Of a DNA stretch of 64,000 nucleotides, positions 1 to 34,900 are shown piece by piece. The stretch comes from Tubulanus polymorphus (lineage: Eukaryota > Nemertea > Palaeonemertea > Tubulaniformes > Tubulanidae), in assembly GCF_964204645.1 (NCBI RefSeq), contig NC_134028.1, positions 21,798,153 to 21,862,152 on the forward strand, in the 5' to 3' direction. Both the position numbers and the translations under genes were made by a program. The stretch's first letter is position 1. Each line of letters opens with the position of its first letter. The notes under the pieces are model-generated. The model ran no database searches and had not been told where the DNA came from. It saw only the letters and a list, made by a program, of their open reading frames with translations.

Positions 1-319
1 GGGGCCGATCCAGGAGGAAGGGTCTTATGAGGTTCCTGTAAGTGAAATGGTTCTGAAGCTACCTGTTTGATACCGGTAATTCTAATGACAGCGTATGCTC
101 AATTGATACTCTAATGCGAAGTTCAAAAGTCGAGTTGAAAGTTTTTGAGTCAGGGGGAGACACAAGAGAGTTACTGGAAAATGAATATAAGATAAGTTGA
201 AAATTACGAGCTGGATAGTTTATCGATCTTATTTCCAGGGGTGGGTTGAGACCAGTCTAACCTTCAACCCGGGAGTTTAAGTCAGTTGACAATGAATTGA
301 GTTAAAACTAGTCCATGAA

Positions 320-550
320 ACATGAAATTTTTAGCCTGGGCCAAATTCGGCCTGACCAAAAACGTCAGACCAGGCTCAAGCCACGTTTGCGTGGGACAAA
401 TAATTGTGTTTGAATTGCAACTGGCTCTGAAAATGACTCCCTTTGCTTTGTTAAGCATTGTTTAGTATGAAGTGAGTGGTCTGCGCATGAACGCATCTAA
501 TCAGGCACGGGCCAAATTTGGCATGGGCCTGATCCGGGCAAAATCATCCC
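320..550 (+). repeat. dispersed repeat, inverted partner at 16150-16410
   Basis: Both copies share GGGCCAAATT-type ends and an internal TTTGAATTGCAACTGG, which appears reverse-complemented near 16270. Copies in opposite orientation 16 kb apart suggest a non-autonomous transposon family. Class is undetermined. Confidence 0.5.
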
Positions 551-887
551 CGTGTGATCGTGGCTTCAGGTATTCTAAGTATTTTGTTGATTATTCGGGA
601 TTCTTTAAAGGAAATAAGTTACATGAATAAGGAAATGAATAAGATCCACTGAAAATACCAACCGAAGGCATAGATTGTAAGAGTAAACATGTGGAGAGAG
701 AAGTCTAGGAATGTAGAAATAACTACCGAAGAAAATCAACAAAAAATATAGTCAGGGCGTCTTATACGACTGATAGTGAGGCTTTCGATAAATAAGAAAT
801 TTTAAGAAAAATAAAAAATTCACATCTAATTATATCTCACTACATACATTGAATATAACACAATACTGATGATGTTTGATAATTATG

Positions 888-888
<1 letters not shown>

Positions 889-925
<37 letters not shown>
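889..925. repeat. (AAT)n microsatellite
   Basis: About 12 AAT units in intergenic sequence. Confidence 0.9.
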
Positions 926-926
<1 letters not shown>

Positions 927-2570
927 GTCATAATCGTAAAATCATAAAAACACAACCTAACATAACATTTGATTCCGATACACAGACGACATTTATACTG
1001 TGAGCAAAAAATGTTCTTTACTTTTTTTAATTCTATACCAACACAACTAAAGGTTTATACAATACAATATCAATTTCACTGCGTTACTTTAGGAGACACG
1101 TTGGCTGCTAGCTTGATAATACAGTGCTGCCCCCTAGTTCCATACGAATATATTTGTAGGTTGGCACTGGAGTTGTTACATAGTCAGCCTTAGCTCCGAA
1201 TTGACCATTGAGCATTAGAGTATGATGCAAGCCAATCAGGAACTGTGTCATTCATTCCCTTGTGCCGAAGTGCAAATTTCTAACTGTAAATATGAAGAAT
1301 CTTTCCGAATATACTCGTAGCCGCGATCGGTGACAGAATTGGAAATATTCAAGAGTTAATTCATTGCGGGCACTCAACATGTTAACTCAATGAACTGTCA
1401 GCCATTTCTACGTCATTCAGATCTTGGAAAAACCTCACGACTGGACCACAGCCTTTGAATTGTTGCTCGTACACTGTAAACAGCCAGTAGGACTTGATTG
1501 TCACTCGGCACTGATAGTGAACGCAACAGCATCACACCTCACCCCAAAGAGCTACTTGGTGCATCACCGGCCAGTCAGAAACACGATCGCGATGGTTGTA
1601 TCAGCTACGAGGTTACTCACAGTAGCAATGTTGCTACCGGAGGCAGCTCAGCTCCAGAAACGGAACTGCACTGAAAATCACCTACATAATTATATTTGTT
1701 ACTGTTACAAAATGAAAATATCGAACATACAGTAATACAGCATGCAGTGTACACTATACATACATGTTTAAATCCTCATATAAAAAAACTCGGGTCCAGT
1801 TTTGCCGACTGGTTTTCGAGGCCAGTCGCAACGTTTATAGGTCAGCCCTATACTGGGTTCATAAATTATTCAACTATGACGCGTCAATCTAAGCAAGATA
1901 ACTGACACCTGATTAATGTAATCAAATATGTTTGAATTACTGGACCAATAAAGTGAATTACGCAATACATAACCATCGAAATCTAGATAAAAATGTTGAA
2001 TCTAAATTTTGCACCAATGACAATTAAAAAAGCGTATTTGAAACTGTACAAATTCTTCGCTAATACTAATAATAATAATATCAATTATCCTTCATACATT
2101 GTATATTCAATGTACGAGGCCATTTGTATAAAGTACGTACCGGTACACAAGATGATTTTTGACCCCTTCCATCCAGTCCCTAATGTGGGCAATTCCAAGT
2201 ATTATGTACATAGGAAGAAGTGGCCGATTTTTCACAGCCCTTATGCACGCAATTTCAATTTGATATCACGCGACCAATTTTTGACCCCTTCCTCGCCTAC
2301 CCCATGAATGCACAAGTACTATACAACAAACGGCCCTAGAACCACAATTCCATTCATTTTGATTTCCTCATATTGTTTGAAGCCTGATATCTAGTGTTCC
2401 GGAAGGCATTGTATAGAGAAGCCTCGACGCGGCAGAGATACATTCAAATTGTTCTTATGTTTCGTTTTGTTGCCAGCAACGTAAATCGGTAAGAAAATAT
2501 TAGGCATCACTACATTAATATATACCATATATACATATATTCACGGGGGGGGGGGGGGGGGGGGCGTATT

Positions 2571-22699
<20,129 letters not shown>

Positions 22700-25600
22700 C
22701 GTTTTTTTAATTATTGTTTTTTTTCTATTTCGGGCACCAGATTTCACGCAGTTTAAAAAAACGTAACGCCGAATTCTAGACAGTTACAGCGACGGCCATA
22801 TTTCAAACGAACGATATTGAAGCCGACTGAAAACTCTTTTCTTGCCATTCCTGATCGGATCCTACGTGAACAGAAAAAACGCCAGCTTTTTCATGCCTAA
22901 CTACCGTCAACACAATGGAGCCGACCCAGGCCTAGAATAAAACATGAAAGTACCGATTAAATGATGTTTTTAAGCGAGCTAGGACGGAAAATACCATCGA
23001 TTTAAGCAGTCGGTTTTTTTGGGACACCAAATGGCAAATAGGCCTAGGCCTAAATACTACATTATCAATTTATTATCACTACTACCGGTTACATTATTAA
23101 GGGTCAGTTCTTTCTAGGGCTAGGATTAGTGTGGACCAGGAATTATCGTCAAAGGCTTAGTACTAGAGTAGAATTTGAATGAGTCACTCACTCACTGTGA
23201 GTGTCAAATTCTGCTGCTGCATTCTAACCTGAACCACCAACAACACTTCATACAGAGATTAAAAATAACCATAAATATCACCGTCGATAAATAACCCAGA
23301 GCTACGTGATCAGACTTTTATTAACATTGATTGATGATTGATTTGGATTCGGTGTTGCTGCTGCTGCTGCCGAGGAGAGAGAGAAGATACGGATTGCCAA
23401 TAATGATTCCTTTTATTAAGGACCTTCTTATTATTAGAAATTAGAGATTAACTTCAGAAGAACCATTTCAATGTAACCTACCTCTCTTCTACCTTCTTAA
23501 ACCACCAACAACGGAAAGATTTTTCCCTTAGTCTTCCTTAGAATCTCAAAATCCTTCCAAGTAGCCTGGCTATGCTCCACTCAAGAATGATATCCCCGTT
23601 CCCGAGATTCATCGGAGTCTCGAACGTCCGTGCAGCATCGACTCGAGAAATCAATCCAGGTTGCAGCTGCGCGGTGAATACTAAATGGCAAACTAATCGG
23701 TATACAGCAGATGAAATGACGCCGGGTGCTGATAACTCAGCTTAACTTAATTCGAATATCATTTACATTCAATCTATAACTGTATGGGAAATACGATTTC
23801 TCATAAATTGTGTTAATTTCATTGGTCCCAAATTATCTAGATTAAGCAGAATGAGAAAACTTATCACATAACACAAGCCAGTCAACAAATCAGATACGGC
23901 ACCTTTTTTGGACCAAATTGCTGAGGGTTTTATCCAGTGCTTGTAAAAAAAATGCAGTCAAATCAACCAGATGGTAATTAATAAATTCATAGTCAAAATC
24001 CTTTATGGACCAAGGAATTTCCTCTTTCGAAGGAATTTATCCAGTACATGTAAAAGAAAAATGAAGTCAAATCAACCAGATTGTAATTGATAAATTCATT
24101 TTTAATATGGCAAACTTCTTTTTTATTCTGTCTATTACAAATAAATAGACGATCGTTGTATAGGCTACATCATATACACATATATCACAGATAAATCTAA
24201 AATGGTTTGTGCAATATACAATAAATAACCTTCGTTGGACGGAAAACTATTTCTGTAAGTAATAAGTCTAGATAATGCCCAGTTACGATATTATTCGCAA
24301 AATAGGCTTAGGTTTCATCACGTATGATGTGAGGGATGTGCCTCTAGTCTATAGTGGTTGTAGGCCTATTCTTAGCTGCGATGAAAGATTGAATTTCGGT
24401 TAAAGGCTAAAAAAAAGATACCTTAATTGTTTCTCCTAATCAGTTGCGGGTCATTTTGTAAACTGTAACAAAATTTGTAATCAGTTCACTTCTATAACTA
24501 CTGGGTCTTAGTTTGATCATGATTTAAAGTAATGTACGTGGAAGATAGGCAGCTGGCCGGATCAACTTTTAAGCTACATAAGCTGAAAGGTGAAACAAGG
24601 TGTCAATTTTTCAAGCCTAAGCTCATTGACTCAAAGTTTAACAATTTTGTTCCACTAATATGTGCATGTTATGAACAAAACAAAAATATTTCCATTCATA
24701 AAGACTCTAACTTAAAACTGACAATTAATCATACATACATTTGGTGTACAAAAAAATATGACCACATGAAAATAAACTTTGATCTCTTCAGCTTAATAAA
24801 ATTTGAGCACGATTTTGGCCGATCCTCCCCTTGGCTACAGGCGTTAATATTCGTACCTTCAAAATAACATAATAGACTACGGTTATACTGAGCATTCATT
24901 GATTTTTCCACGTGAATCAAATCAACCCACGGTTCACTGGGTTCAGGAACACGTAGGCTACGGTGCTGTATTTGAATCATGAATGTTGCTAGTCATGCAT
25001 GCGCGCTGATTTCAAAGTCTATTCATATTTGTCTGGATCAATTTTTTGGGGATATTTCTCCTAATCTGTTGAACACGTACTTCTATTTGGTCTTAATACG
25101 ACCAGTGAAACTGTGCAGTCTAAATAAACCATCGTTTTTATATCCATTTTACACTGTATTGAAGTATTGCAAAAACGTCTTCTTTTAGACTTTAGTCAAA
25201 TCATAATCTCTTCAATAAAATGCATAGAAAACTGTTTTTATCAAAATACCAGATACAACTGTAAGAAATCTGTGAGTGTTTAAAACGTCATTATCAAAAC
25301 TACATAAACAGTTAACAAATATACATAATATATTCATAATATTATACATATGTGACCATCTAAAAATAACACTCGACTCTTCCAGAAAAGATGACTCTGA
25401 ATAACCTGAGCTGTTATTATATTATAGAAATTGATTGCCCGTAAGTAACTCATTCCCAAAATCACAAATACCAGGTACATTGATAGTGAAATACAGTGGA
25501 ACTTTGAGTTGAAGAAAAACCCACAATCATGGAGAAAAACATTAATTTGATAGACAGGATTTTAATGAAGAGAACTCCATCTTTTCCAGAAGAGTCTATG

Positions 25601-25927
25601 ATAAATCTGTAATTTCCTGTAGGGAGACATTTTAGTGTGTATAGCAAGTGTAACATACAATAAAATTACAACTTGTCTCAGAATGCGAAGATTATTTCAA
25701 GGCAATACAAATATACATGTATCCAATAATAGTGCTTTGTGTAGTAAATAAAGTGAGCAGTAGCAGCAGCAGCATCAGCAGCTAATGACATCGAGTTTAG
25801 AGCAAATAATCACTGCATAAGGCTGCATTGGAATCATTTTTTGGCTTCTCAAAAACCATTCTCATCGCCTGTCTTAAGCATTTTAAGTCAAGACAAGCAG
25901 ACGCAAGTAGAGCGTCGGATCTGATCT
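22700..25927. other. intergenic region between NDST start and TRPM end
   Basis: Contains the NDST 5' flank (22700 upward) and the TRPM 3' flank (25927 downward). I see no gene with homology or clean splice structure. A dispersed repeat at 24400-24600 is also found at 62421-62640. Promoter elements cannot be assigned from sequence alone. Confidence 0.6.
24400..24600 (+). repeat. dispersed repeat, direct partner at 62421-62640
   Basis: Shares TTTCTCCTAATCAGTTG, TTTGTAATCAGTTCA-like and GGCCGGATCAACTTT-like stretches with 62421-62640 in the same orientation. Element type unknown. Confidence 0.65.
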
Positions 25928-28900
25928 CTATATCTGCGAATTTTCTATGTCTTCGATGTCTATTTGAGGATTGTTGTGACGTCTAGGACGCGAATACGAC
26001 ATATTCTCTAACATCGTAACCATACGTTCAATCTGAGCGCTTTGATTGTGCATTCGGTCCTGCATCGTCTTCATTTGATCGTTTAAATTACGGATCTCAA
26101 TCGCTTGTTCGTCTTTTGACCGAGCGGATCTGAAACGAAAAGTTATAAATAGGTATTCTTCTTCAAACTTAGAGTGAATTTCGTCGTGATGAGTAAATCA
26201 ATTCCACATCTAATACAACACTATCAGATAAAACAAATCGATTTTCCAGTCCCCTGACATTTTTGCAGTAACAAGGTTCCCTCGTTGTAGATTCTGATCG
26301 GACAGTTTAACATTGACAGAGTGGAGGGGATTTTTTTTTTTTCGTACTTAAAACTTTTTCTTAACATTACACACCAAACTTAGACACAAATAACGGTACA
26401 ATAATCTTAGAATGACTGCAATACAGATAAGCCTTAAGTCTATCAAAGTAATAAGACCATTCTTGTGACTGAACTATCTACCCGAAAAGCTTCACCATTT
26501 TGCCACAGCGCGGTTTATAAGGAAACATGCCACAAAGGATATACTACTTACTCTTGCACCTTGATAGCATTAAGAGGTATTGCATATTCGGATTCAATGG
26601 CAGCAGGTTGACCCGACACCGGTCCTTGCGATGTCACTGTTTCTTTGATCTGTTCTAATTCATTGATCACTTGTTCAATCCTACAAGAAAAAAAAAACTT
26701 TCAAATGCTCACCACCTTTTATCTAAAATACTCTTCCATCTACTGAATCGATACATCATCCCCTGAATTAACAACCCTAGAATTAGGGGTTTATTATGAT
26801 CAGAAGATTGATCCAATTCCTCCGGTAAATCGAACAAACCTTTCTCCAGCATTTTGAACTTTTCGATCGATTTGTTCGGCATTTTTCAACGAAACCTTGT
26901 ACAAGTAGCTTTCCATTCCGACTTTTTCGAACGCTCGGATTTTTTCCGTATCTTCTTTGTTGGCTAGAAATTCTGCGAAATCATAAAAAATCATTTCATT
27001 TTAAGAAGCTTTTGTATAACAGATACTGATTTAATCTCAATATTTTTCTGACTCAGGCTGAGTAAAGCGAAGTACCTGGCTGAAATTGTACTTACTGAAA
27101 GCGTTGTTCGTTTTCGGTGTTTTTTGACATGTGTTGATGATCATTTTGACGAAGCGAGTCACGTGACTGATAATAATCAGCGGCGCCGCCAGCGTCGGAC
27201 GGTCGAAATACTCGAAGATCAGCGAATATCGATAGAAACGCCAAACTTTTTCAGAATTGTCTTGGACGGTTTGAAATGTATAACTGGAAAAAACATTGAA
27301 ATTAGTTAAAGTGCTGTCAGTCTTTGCTGAATATAGGGAGACATTCATTAGTCGTGAATATCTGAGACTATTTTCAGTCTTGGTGAATATCGTTAAGATA
27401 AATCCACAATATCAATTCAAACAACTCTTCTTGTTTTTTTTAACGTTTCGAGTGGAATCCTTCCACGAAATGTAAGAAAAAAAACAAGCGCATCCCTCTA
27501 CGTTAAAATGCTATAATTTACACATGTGTAAATAGATGTCCGTTCCAGTTGCGCAGTTGTGAGTCCAAAAGTAATCTTAAATCTTAAGACTGGTCTTAAG
27601 TTGTAAGATTGACTATAGAACCAAAATGAACTTAGATTGGTCTTGAGTTGTTAGATTGATTATAGAATATAGATGAGCTGGTCTTCAAGTTGTTAGATCA
27701 GCTGTCGTTGAAAGACTGGTCTGAAATCTAGTATCATGACTACGCAACCAGCCCTTGTAATAGTAGTTCATAGTAGTTTATTTCTGTGTATAAACCCTTA
27801 GAGTGAAATAAGTTGAATTTTACCAAGAACTGCGGAATTGGCTCTCGTAAATTAGGAAGAAGTTTGACGATGATCTTTTACCTGAACATAGCGATGAGGA
27901 GATTCAACAGCAGCACGTTTGTGAGTATCATGTAAACAGCGAATAAAGCCGGAGCTAACCAATTAGACTGCGAACAGCGCGAGTATCCGGATGTCTCGTT
28001 GTTATAGATCATCGGGTTTCTAGAACACGTTTCAGTGTTCTTGCCTAATTGGGAATAAACGAAAATATCAATTCAAGCATAATTACAAAGTCACAACGGA
28101 ATCACAACCAAAAACAAAGTTCACCCTTGAAAAATAGTTCATATATTCATTCCATGATGGTTGATTTCACTGATTCAGCCTCATCAGGTATAATGTATTG
28201 AATAAACTATATACAGAAGGGCATATAAACCCACAGCAGAAATAAACAACTATTTAGAATGGGAATACAAGAATTTACACAGATCAATAGGTGTGACAAT
28301 AAAATATATATTGATGGTGTTAGTTTAGTTTGGGTTGGCGACCTAAACTAAACAGTCGATTGAACATTCTAAATTTTGAAAATGCTACCATTAATGTTAA
28401 TATATTCACTTTCTCTTGCGCTTACCCTCCATTTCATCGAGGAATAGTTCGCCATACATCTGCCAGTAGGGTTTATAGACTACGTCTTTCAGCAGACCCC
28501 AATCAGCTTTGGAATTTGGGTAGAGCAACGCGTGAATAGCAACTCCGTAACTCAACAGAAATACCACGAGAATAGCGAAGAAAAACATGAGATCTGTCAA
28601 CTGGAAAATTGAATAACATACTCAAACCATTAGAACTGCGATAGCCTTTATTAGCAACTTTCAGATTCAACTTTGATTTAAGATTATATTTGAGACATTA
28701 TAACCAATATCAGTCCACTGTCTAGTAGGATAGCAAATCTTAAGCAAACCTAGTGAATCCTGTGATATCCCCCTATGATATCATCAAATTGCTTTTTGAT
28801 TTGATTAATCTGTAACTTCTAGCAAGTCCGGCTCCGTGATAGGTCCGTTTTATTCATACACAGTATCTCGAGTTAGGATATAAACAAGTTAGTTCGTAAT

Positions 28901-31900
28901 TCAAATCTTCCATTTCTCCATAGTTCTAATTCGAAGTCAACTCTGACCAGTTGAGGTCACATCATGACCCTAATCCTAGCGAATCAGAAACCCTTTAACC
29001 TTATCTGACTATAACATTTTTTCCTAACATAACATTCACAACATATCCAGCTATCAGAATTCCACAATTACAGTAAATCTCTGAAAATGTATCTATTTTA
29101 ACCCTTTCAGTGCATCTACACCGCAATGCGGTGTATAAATCAGTGATAGATGTTGCTAGTACACCACACTGCAGTGTATTGATGTAATTAGTAATTAGTA
29201 ATTATCTCTCTTGAAAAATGGCAGCACCTGTCAAACATAGTGAAATATTAGTTACTAACGATACACCGCGCCGCGGTGTAGACGCACTATAGTGGTATTC
29301 CTGTTATTCAACACACTAGGGTGAAATTTCTTAAAATTTTCAAATTATCTCCAGCACTATAGGGTATTAATTAGTCAGCACTAAAAGGGTTAAGAATAAC
29401 TAATATTGCCTCAGGTGGAACTGAGTTCAGATTTTTCCTCGATACTCTCATGTAGTTAGAATAACTCACCATTTTACGTATCATGATGACTTTCGGTCCA
29501 ATGTTTTTGTCAACGAAGAAAACCTGCATAAATCGTAGGAAAAACATCGACAGATCGAGAGCGTAGACCATCCTCGCGAATCGGAAATCTTCTTCGGTTT
29601 TCATCGTGTATCTCAGCACTATCGCAATGATGAACAGCAGATAGACACATAAATCGAACCGATTCCAAACGTTATCGAACCAACCCATTATCTTAAACCG
29701 CAACGACCGAGGATCTTTAGAGTAAACCTTCAAGAGATGATAAGAAATATTTCAAGGGAATTTGAAAACATAGATCTTTATCTCAGAAGTAACAAAAGTG
29801 AAACTAATAGAGTTCACTGAGCTTATTTTATCGTTGTATATATCAGGGTGGCCACTTTCTGCGCATTCATACATAAATCCCCCGACTTTTCCCTGATTTT
29901 TAAATGTAATTATACAAAATTCAGTGAGTGAATCAGAGTAATTTCTAGGTTTAAAATTCTACAATTCATTCATTTTTCATTGAAACATGTACTGATTATG
30001 AAACACATTATCAATAGCATTATCCGAATTCCCTGAGTTTCCCAAGTTTTTTTGGCAAAACTTGTCAAACTTGAGTTTTCCCCAATTTTTTTCTAAATTC
30101 TAATGATCTTTTCAGTTTTCCGGGTCAGTGGCCACAACCAACCTGTAATGATAGATATGTTTATCGTACCTGTCTAATTTCCTCAACAATCAGAGTCATA
30201 ATCCACACCCAGACACATATCTCAATTGAACTCGGTTTCTCATTGTCAACCACCGGACGGAGTTGAGTTAACACAACAAATGAGTAAATCATCAAGAATA
30301 TCAATTGTGACATCTGTAAAAACCAAGAGTGGATGTTACACTACTGGTAGGTCATATTCCGATACGGAAATTACAAAATCACAAAATAACAAATGGAAAT
30401 CCAGCTGGTGGCCCCACATCAAATGTAATGAGAACGCACAGGGACCTGACGAAAAAAAATTTTTACCCCAGTATCCTAGTAACTATATATAAAAAAACGT
30501 TTTTTTATATATAGTACCTAGGATACTGGGGTCAAAAACTTTTTTGTCAGGTCCCTGTGTGAGAACGTTTAAATACTTACGACGTTGTAGATGAATTTCG
30601 TAACAGGAGCCGTGTAGAAGTAGAATACGGCGCTCGGTAAACTGATTCCTTGTTTGGATTTGGGAACCCACGATACGCTGTACAGTTTACTCGGTTTCTT
30701 CACCGCGTCGTAAAGCGTTCGATTCGTGGTCGTAGCAGACGTACCGCTCAACGCTCCCATCAAATTCTTATACGGCGAAACGCGACTCGAAAACTTGATC
30801 CAGATCATGAAGAACGGCAACAACGAGCTCAGTACGATCTAGAAATATCAAACAATTCATTCTTATGATTTTACAATTACGAAACGGGTTGTAAAAATTT
30901 GAGATCAATGACAACCAGTTTTATACAATACTGGTATTTTACTATCCTCTAGGCAAATTTCAATGCCAGCTATGAACAGTAGTAACTGCAACAGTCAATT
31001 GAAGTGATGGCCTGCTATGGCGATCTTGACACGGTTTAATGATACACAGTTGTCAAATTAAGTTAGTGAACATTAGCTGAGGTATGATAAGCTTCTATAT
31101 AGTTTATAGTTTTTATAGAGTCTGTCAATTTCTATGATTGCTATCAACGCTATGGCAATTTTTCTATTATAATAAGTTAGTGTTTTTGGGGATTTATCCC
31201 TAGAATTCGCAACAACAAAGACGGATACGGAAAGTTTAACCACCTTGGTAAAAGATTCCAGCAATAACCCTAAAACTGACACATACCTTCCATGAGTACT
31301 AGACCATATTTCCCCTCCAGTGATCAAAGTTAAGTACTAAAAATTTTTCCGAAAAAAATCCGAGAAATATCCATGAAACTGTAACATACCTTCCACGTAG
31401 CGGTGTACAAGGCCATATTTCCCCTCCAGATCTTGTTGAGACAGATTTGACAACTCGTATGACCGAGGAAATCCATGTGTTCACCGTTATCGGCGACGCC
31501 CAGTAGCGTAGCGCTGCCCCATTCATCCAACGTGCGGATCAAACACATCCGACCTAAATCTTTATTAGTAACGTAACATTCGTTCAAAACACCGATCGAC
31601 AACGTCTCGCATTCTCTGAAATGAGATTATATGTTTTAACCCTTTTAGTGCGTCTACACCGCAGTGCGGTGTATGAATCGGTGATGGATTTTTGCTAGTA
31701 CACCACACTGCGGTGTATTGATGTAATTAGTTTTTAGTTTTTATCTCTTTACAAAGATCACAGCACCCGTCAAACATAGTGAAATATTAGTACCTAATGA
31801 TACACCGCACATAGTGCTATTCACCTTATTCAACACACTAGGGTGGAATTTTCCCAAATTTTCACATTTTCTCCAGCACTTAGGGTATTAATTAGTCAGC

Positions 31901-34900
31901 ACGGAAAGGGTTAATCGACACATTTCTGATAGTTTAAAATTACAAATGATAACAATAGCTGCACGATTACCGAATTGCAAGTTGATAATTTACGAACAAA
32001 ATTAAGATTTTAGTTTGATTGTCATCAGCATGTTTCTTTTTCATCCCTGAAACCACTGAATGCCGTTTAGGGACATATTATCATGTTAAAAGTTACTGCC
32101 AAAATAAAATCAATTTTCAATTAGTAGTATGAGCTTTATGAGCTTTATGCTCCTTGTGTATTATATGTAACTTGTATTTGCTGACGTAACCGTATTTCTA
32201 GTTAATGTTTCATGGAATAATACGTCAGCACGTTAAGGGCAGAGAGGTCAGAAAAGAACCTTCAAATGAGAAACTCTGCCAGCATCAAGATTCAAACTGA
32301 TGGACCCCGGATTGAAAGAGACACCAGTGAAAGACTGACTAACTGCTACCACCAGGATTCAAACACAAGAACCCTGGGATTGTCGAGAGACCGATGATCA
32401 ATACTCGGCCACTCTATGCCACTCATCAGCACATTACAGTGCAAAACTTACTTGGAATTTTTCTCAAGTTGTAAACTAAGATCTATCTCTTCTGCGTCTG
32501 CGGCTTTGTCGCTTAACCTTTTCAAAATAGTCGCCGCTATAAGCGTAGTTCCTGCAGAAAATATGGCATAACAAAGATAATTCATCGTAGCCTATTTTCC
32601 GTGCGCGTACGTATATCCCTTTTACATTGTGACTAGTAATTATAGATATCTTCTTACAAACAAATATCATATACTTTAATAATACCCAGCCCTCAACGGG
32701 CTTATAAGCCAGCAATTTCACTAATTATGAATTAAAGGATTGAAAACATTAGTTTTTCCTAGGAGGGAGGAGCTGTGATACCTACCGATATGATCCTGAC
32801 CCATTCTCCAGAATAATTTCGCCAATTCCATACGATTTAAAAGCACAGCCCAAATGAACAGTTCCTTCTCCGGCGAAGCAAAGCTGCACAATGTCTTATG
32901 TCTGCTGTCCGATCTAGCAGTCAGTGATATGTGCTGAGGAGGAGTCTTCGAGTCTGAAAATACATTAAACTATCACCGATGGATAATGCTCACACAGAGT
33001 AAGCTACTAGTTTATTCAATGTATTACTATATCCTAATAGTTGAAATATCAAATAAACTAGTAGCTCGAGTAAACTTTTCGAACTCCATTTTCTAAATCA
33101 TGGAGTCGCTTGCGGCAGGATTCTTAAAACGTACCTGTCAGATCTTGTTTCCAATTTCTAGTCGCTTTAGGATCGATCGTCGATTCGTCGAAGTTTACAG
33201 ATTTACTCACGCAAAACTTTTCACCTGTTAAAAAGCGTAGGAAATTATCGTACTCACAAAAAAGAACCAGCCGTGGTGTTTTAGATATAAAAGGTATACC
33301 AGTCCGAGCAGGTGATGGGTTCCAACTTTGTACAAGGCATTTGTATAGGATTTTGTTAATTTTCAATGAGGTATGACAAGTTGTATAACCACTATGCGGA
33401 CTAGTTCTATTGGTCTACTGGTCTAAAATAGCACACTTGCTTTCTAAGTCCGAGACCCGGGTTCGATCCTTGTGCGTGTAATCTCACTGTCATTTCTCTT
33501 ATGTAATCGTTACAACAACCTTTCAATTAACCTTGATCTAGATTTTTAGCGTCCAAAATCGGACGGTTCGTTCATATCAGATATTTCGATACATACTTGC
33601 GTAGAAGTTCGGGTATTGGTCGCCGAGTAGAGCTCGTATCACGCGGCCAACATCGGTGAGCAAAGTCGAGTTATCGACGTGCCATTCATTCTTTACGCAA
33701 CAAAAACACATCCACTGCTTCCACGTTGTCTGCAAACGAATACAGCGAACAGCTACATTAATGAACACCTGGGGCCAGTCGTCGAAAACTTGGTTACAGT
33801 AAACCAGTGGATAGTTGACATAGTGACAATTATAAGTTCATTGTTATTATGGTATTTATCTGCCGGTTATCTTTAACCAACTTTTGGGCAACTGGCCCCT
33901 GGCTTTAGTGAACGAACACTTCTGATTACCGAAAAACTATCTATAGCAAGTGATTTAAGACTTCTCATTACTGAATACCTGTTCACAGTGAATAAACGCC
34001 TAAAGTATGTATTTTCGTTATGAGTAATTTACCCGTAATGAGCAAATTATGTTATTATAACAATATCATTATCGATATCTTAATTGAGAATGAAACTCAC
34101 ACTTTGTTCCTGTATTAATTCTCGAAGGAGATCTCGACATGTATCGGCGTATCTATCTTTTAAGACCTGAAATAGAAAAGTAATTCTGTCTATAATTCTG
34201 AAAAGCATGAAAAAATTCCACTGTTGGATTCGTTTTTAAGAGCTATTATCATATATCATCATTGTCATATACTGGTCGCGGAGTCCAATGGGTTTTACAC
34301 TGGTCGCAGGGTTAAATGGGTTTCATATTGGTTGTGGGGTCGATGGGTTTTACACTGGTTGCGGGGTTAAATGGGTTTCATATTGTTCGTGGGGTCGATG
34401 GGTTTAACACTGGTCGCGGGGTTAAATGGGTTTCATATTGTTCGTGGGGTCGATGGGTTCTACACTGGTCGCGGGGTTGAATGGTTTTTACACTGGTCGC
34501 CGAGTCGAGTGGGATCCCTAAGCGTTAGAACTCACCTGAGAGTAGAGATCTTTCAGTCGTTGCACGGTGAGGAATCGTTTCAACTCGATTGCTCGAAGTT
34601 AGAACTCACCTGTGAGTAGAGATCTTTCAGTCGTTGCACGGTGAGGAATCGTTTCAACTCGATTCCTCGAAGTTAGAACTCACCTGTGAGTAGAGATCTT
34701 TCAGTCGCTGCACGGTGAGGAATCGTTTCAACTGGATTCCTCGAAGTTAGAACTCACCTGTGAGTAGAGATCTTTCAGTCGCTGCACGGTGAAGAATCGT
34801 TTCAACTCGATTCCTCGAAGTTAGAGCTCACCTGTGGGTAGAAATCTTTCAGTCGTTGCACGGTGAGGAATCGAGGGATTAGAACTCACCTGTGAGTAGA

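Larger units (their letters stand above)
1..2570. other. intergenic, 3' flank of NDST
   Basis: No open frame here resembles a known protein or has convincing splice signals. It holds part of a dispersed repeat (about 320-550), an AAT microsatellite near 889-925 and a run of about 23 G at 2545-2564. The segment just before 2571 should include the NDST 3' untranslated region, but I saw no clear polyadenylation signal on the minus strand. Confidence 0.6.

Noticed and set aside
22700-22747. NDST start further upstream at 22747
   Set aside because: That position is GTG; no ATG occurs in frame between it and the upstream stop, so the ATG at 22699 was used.
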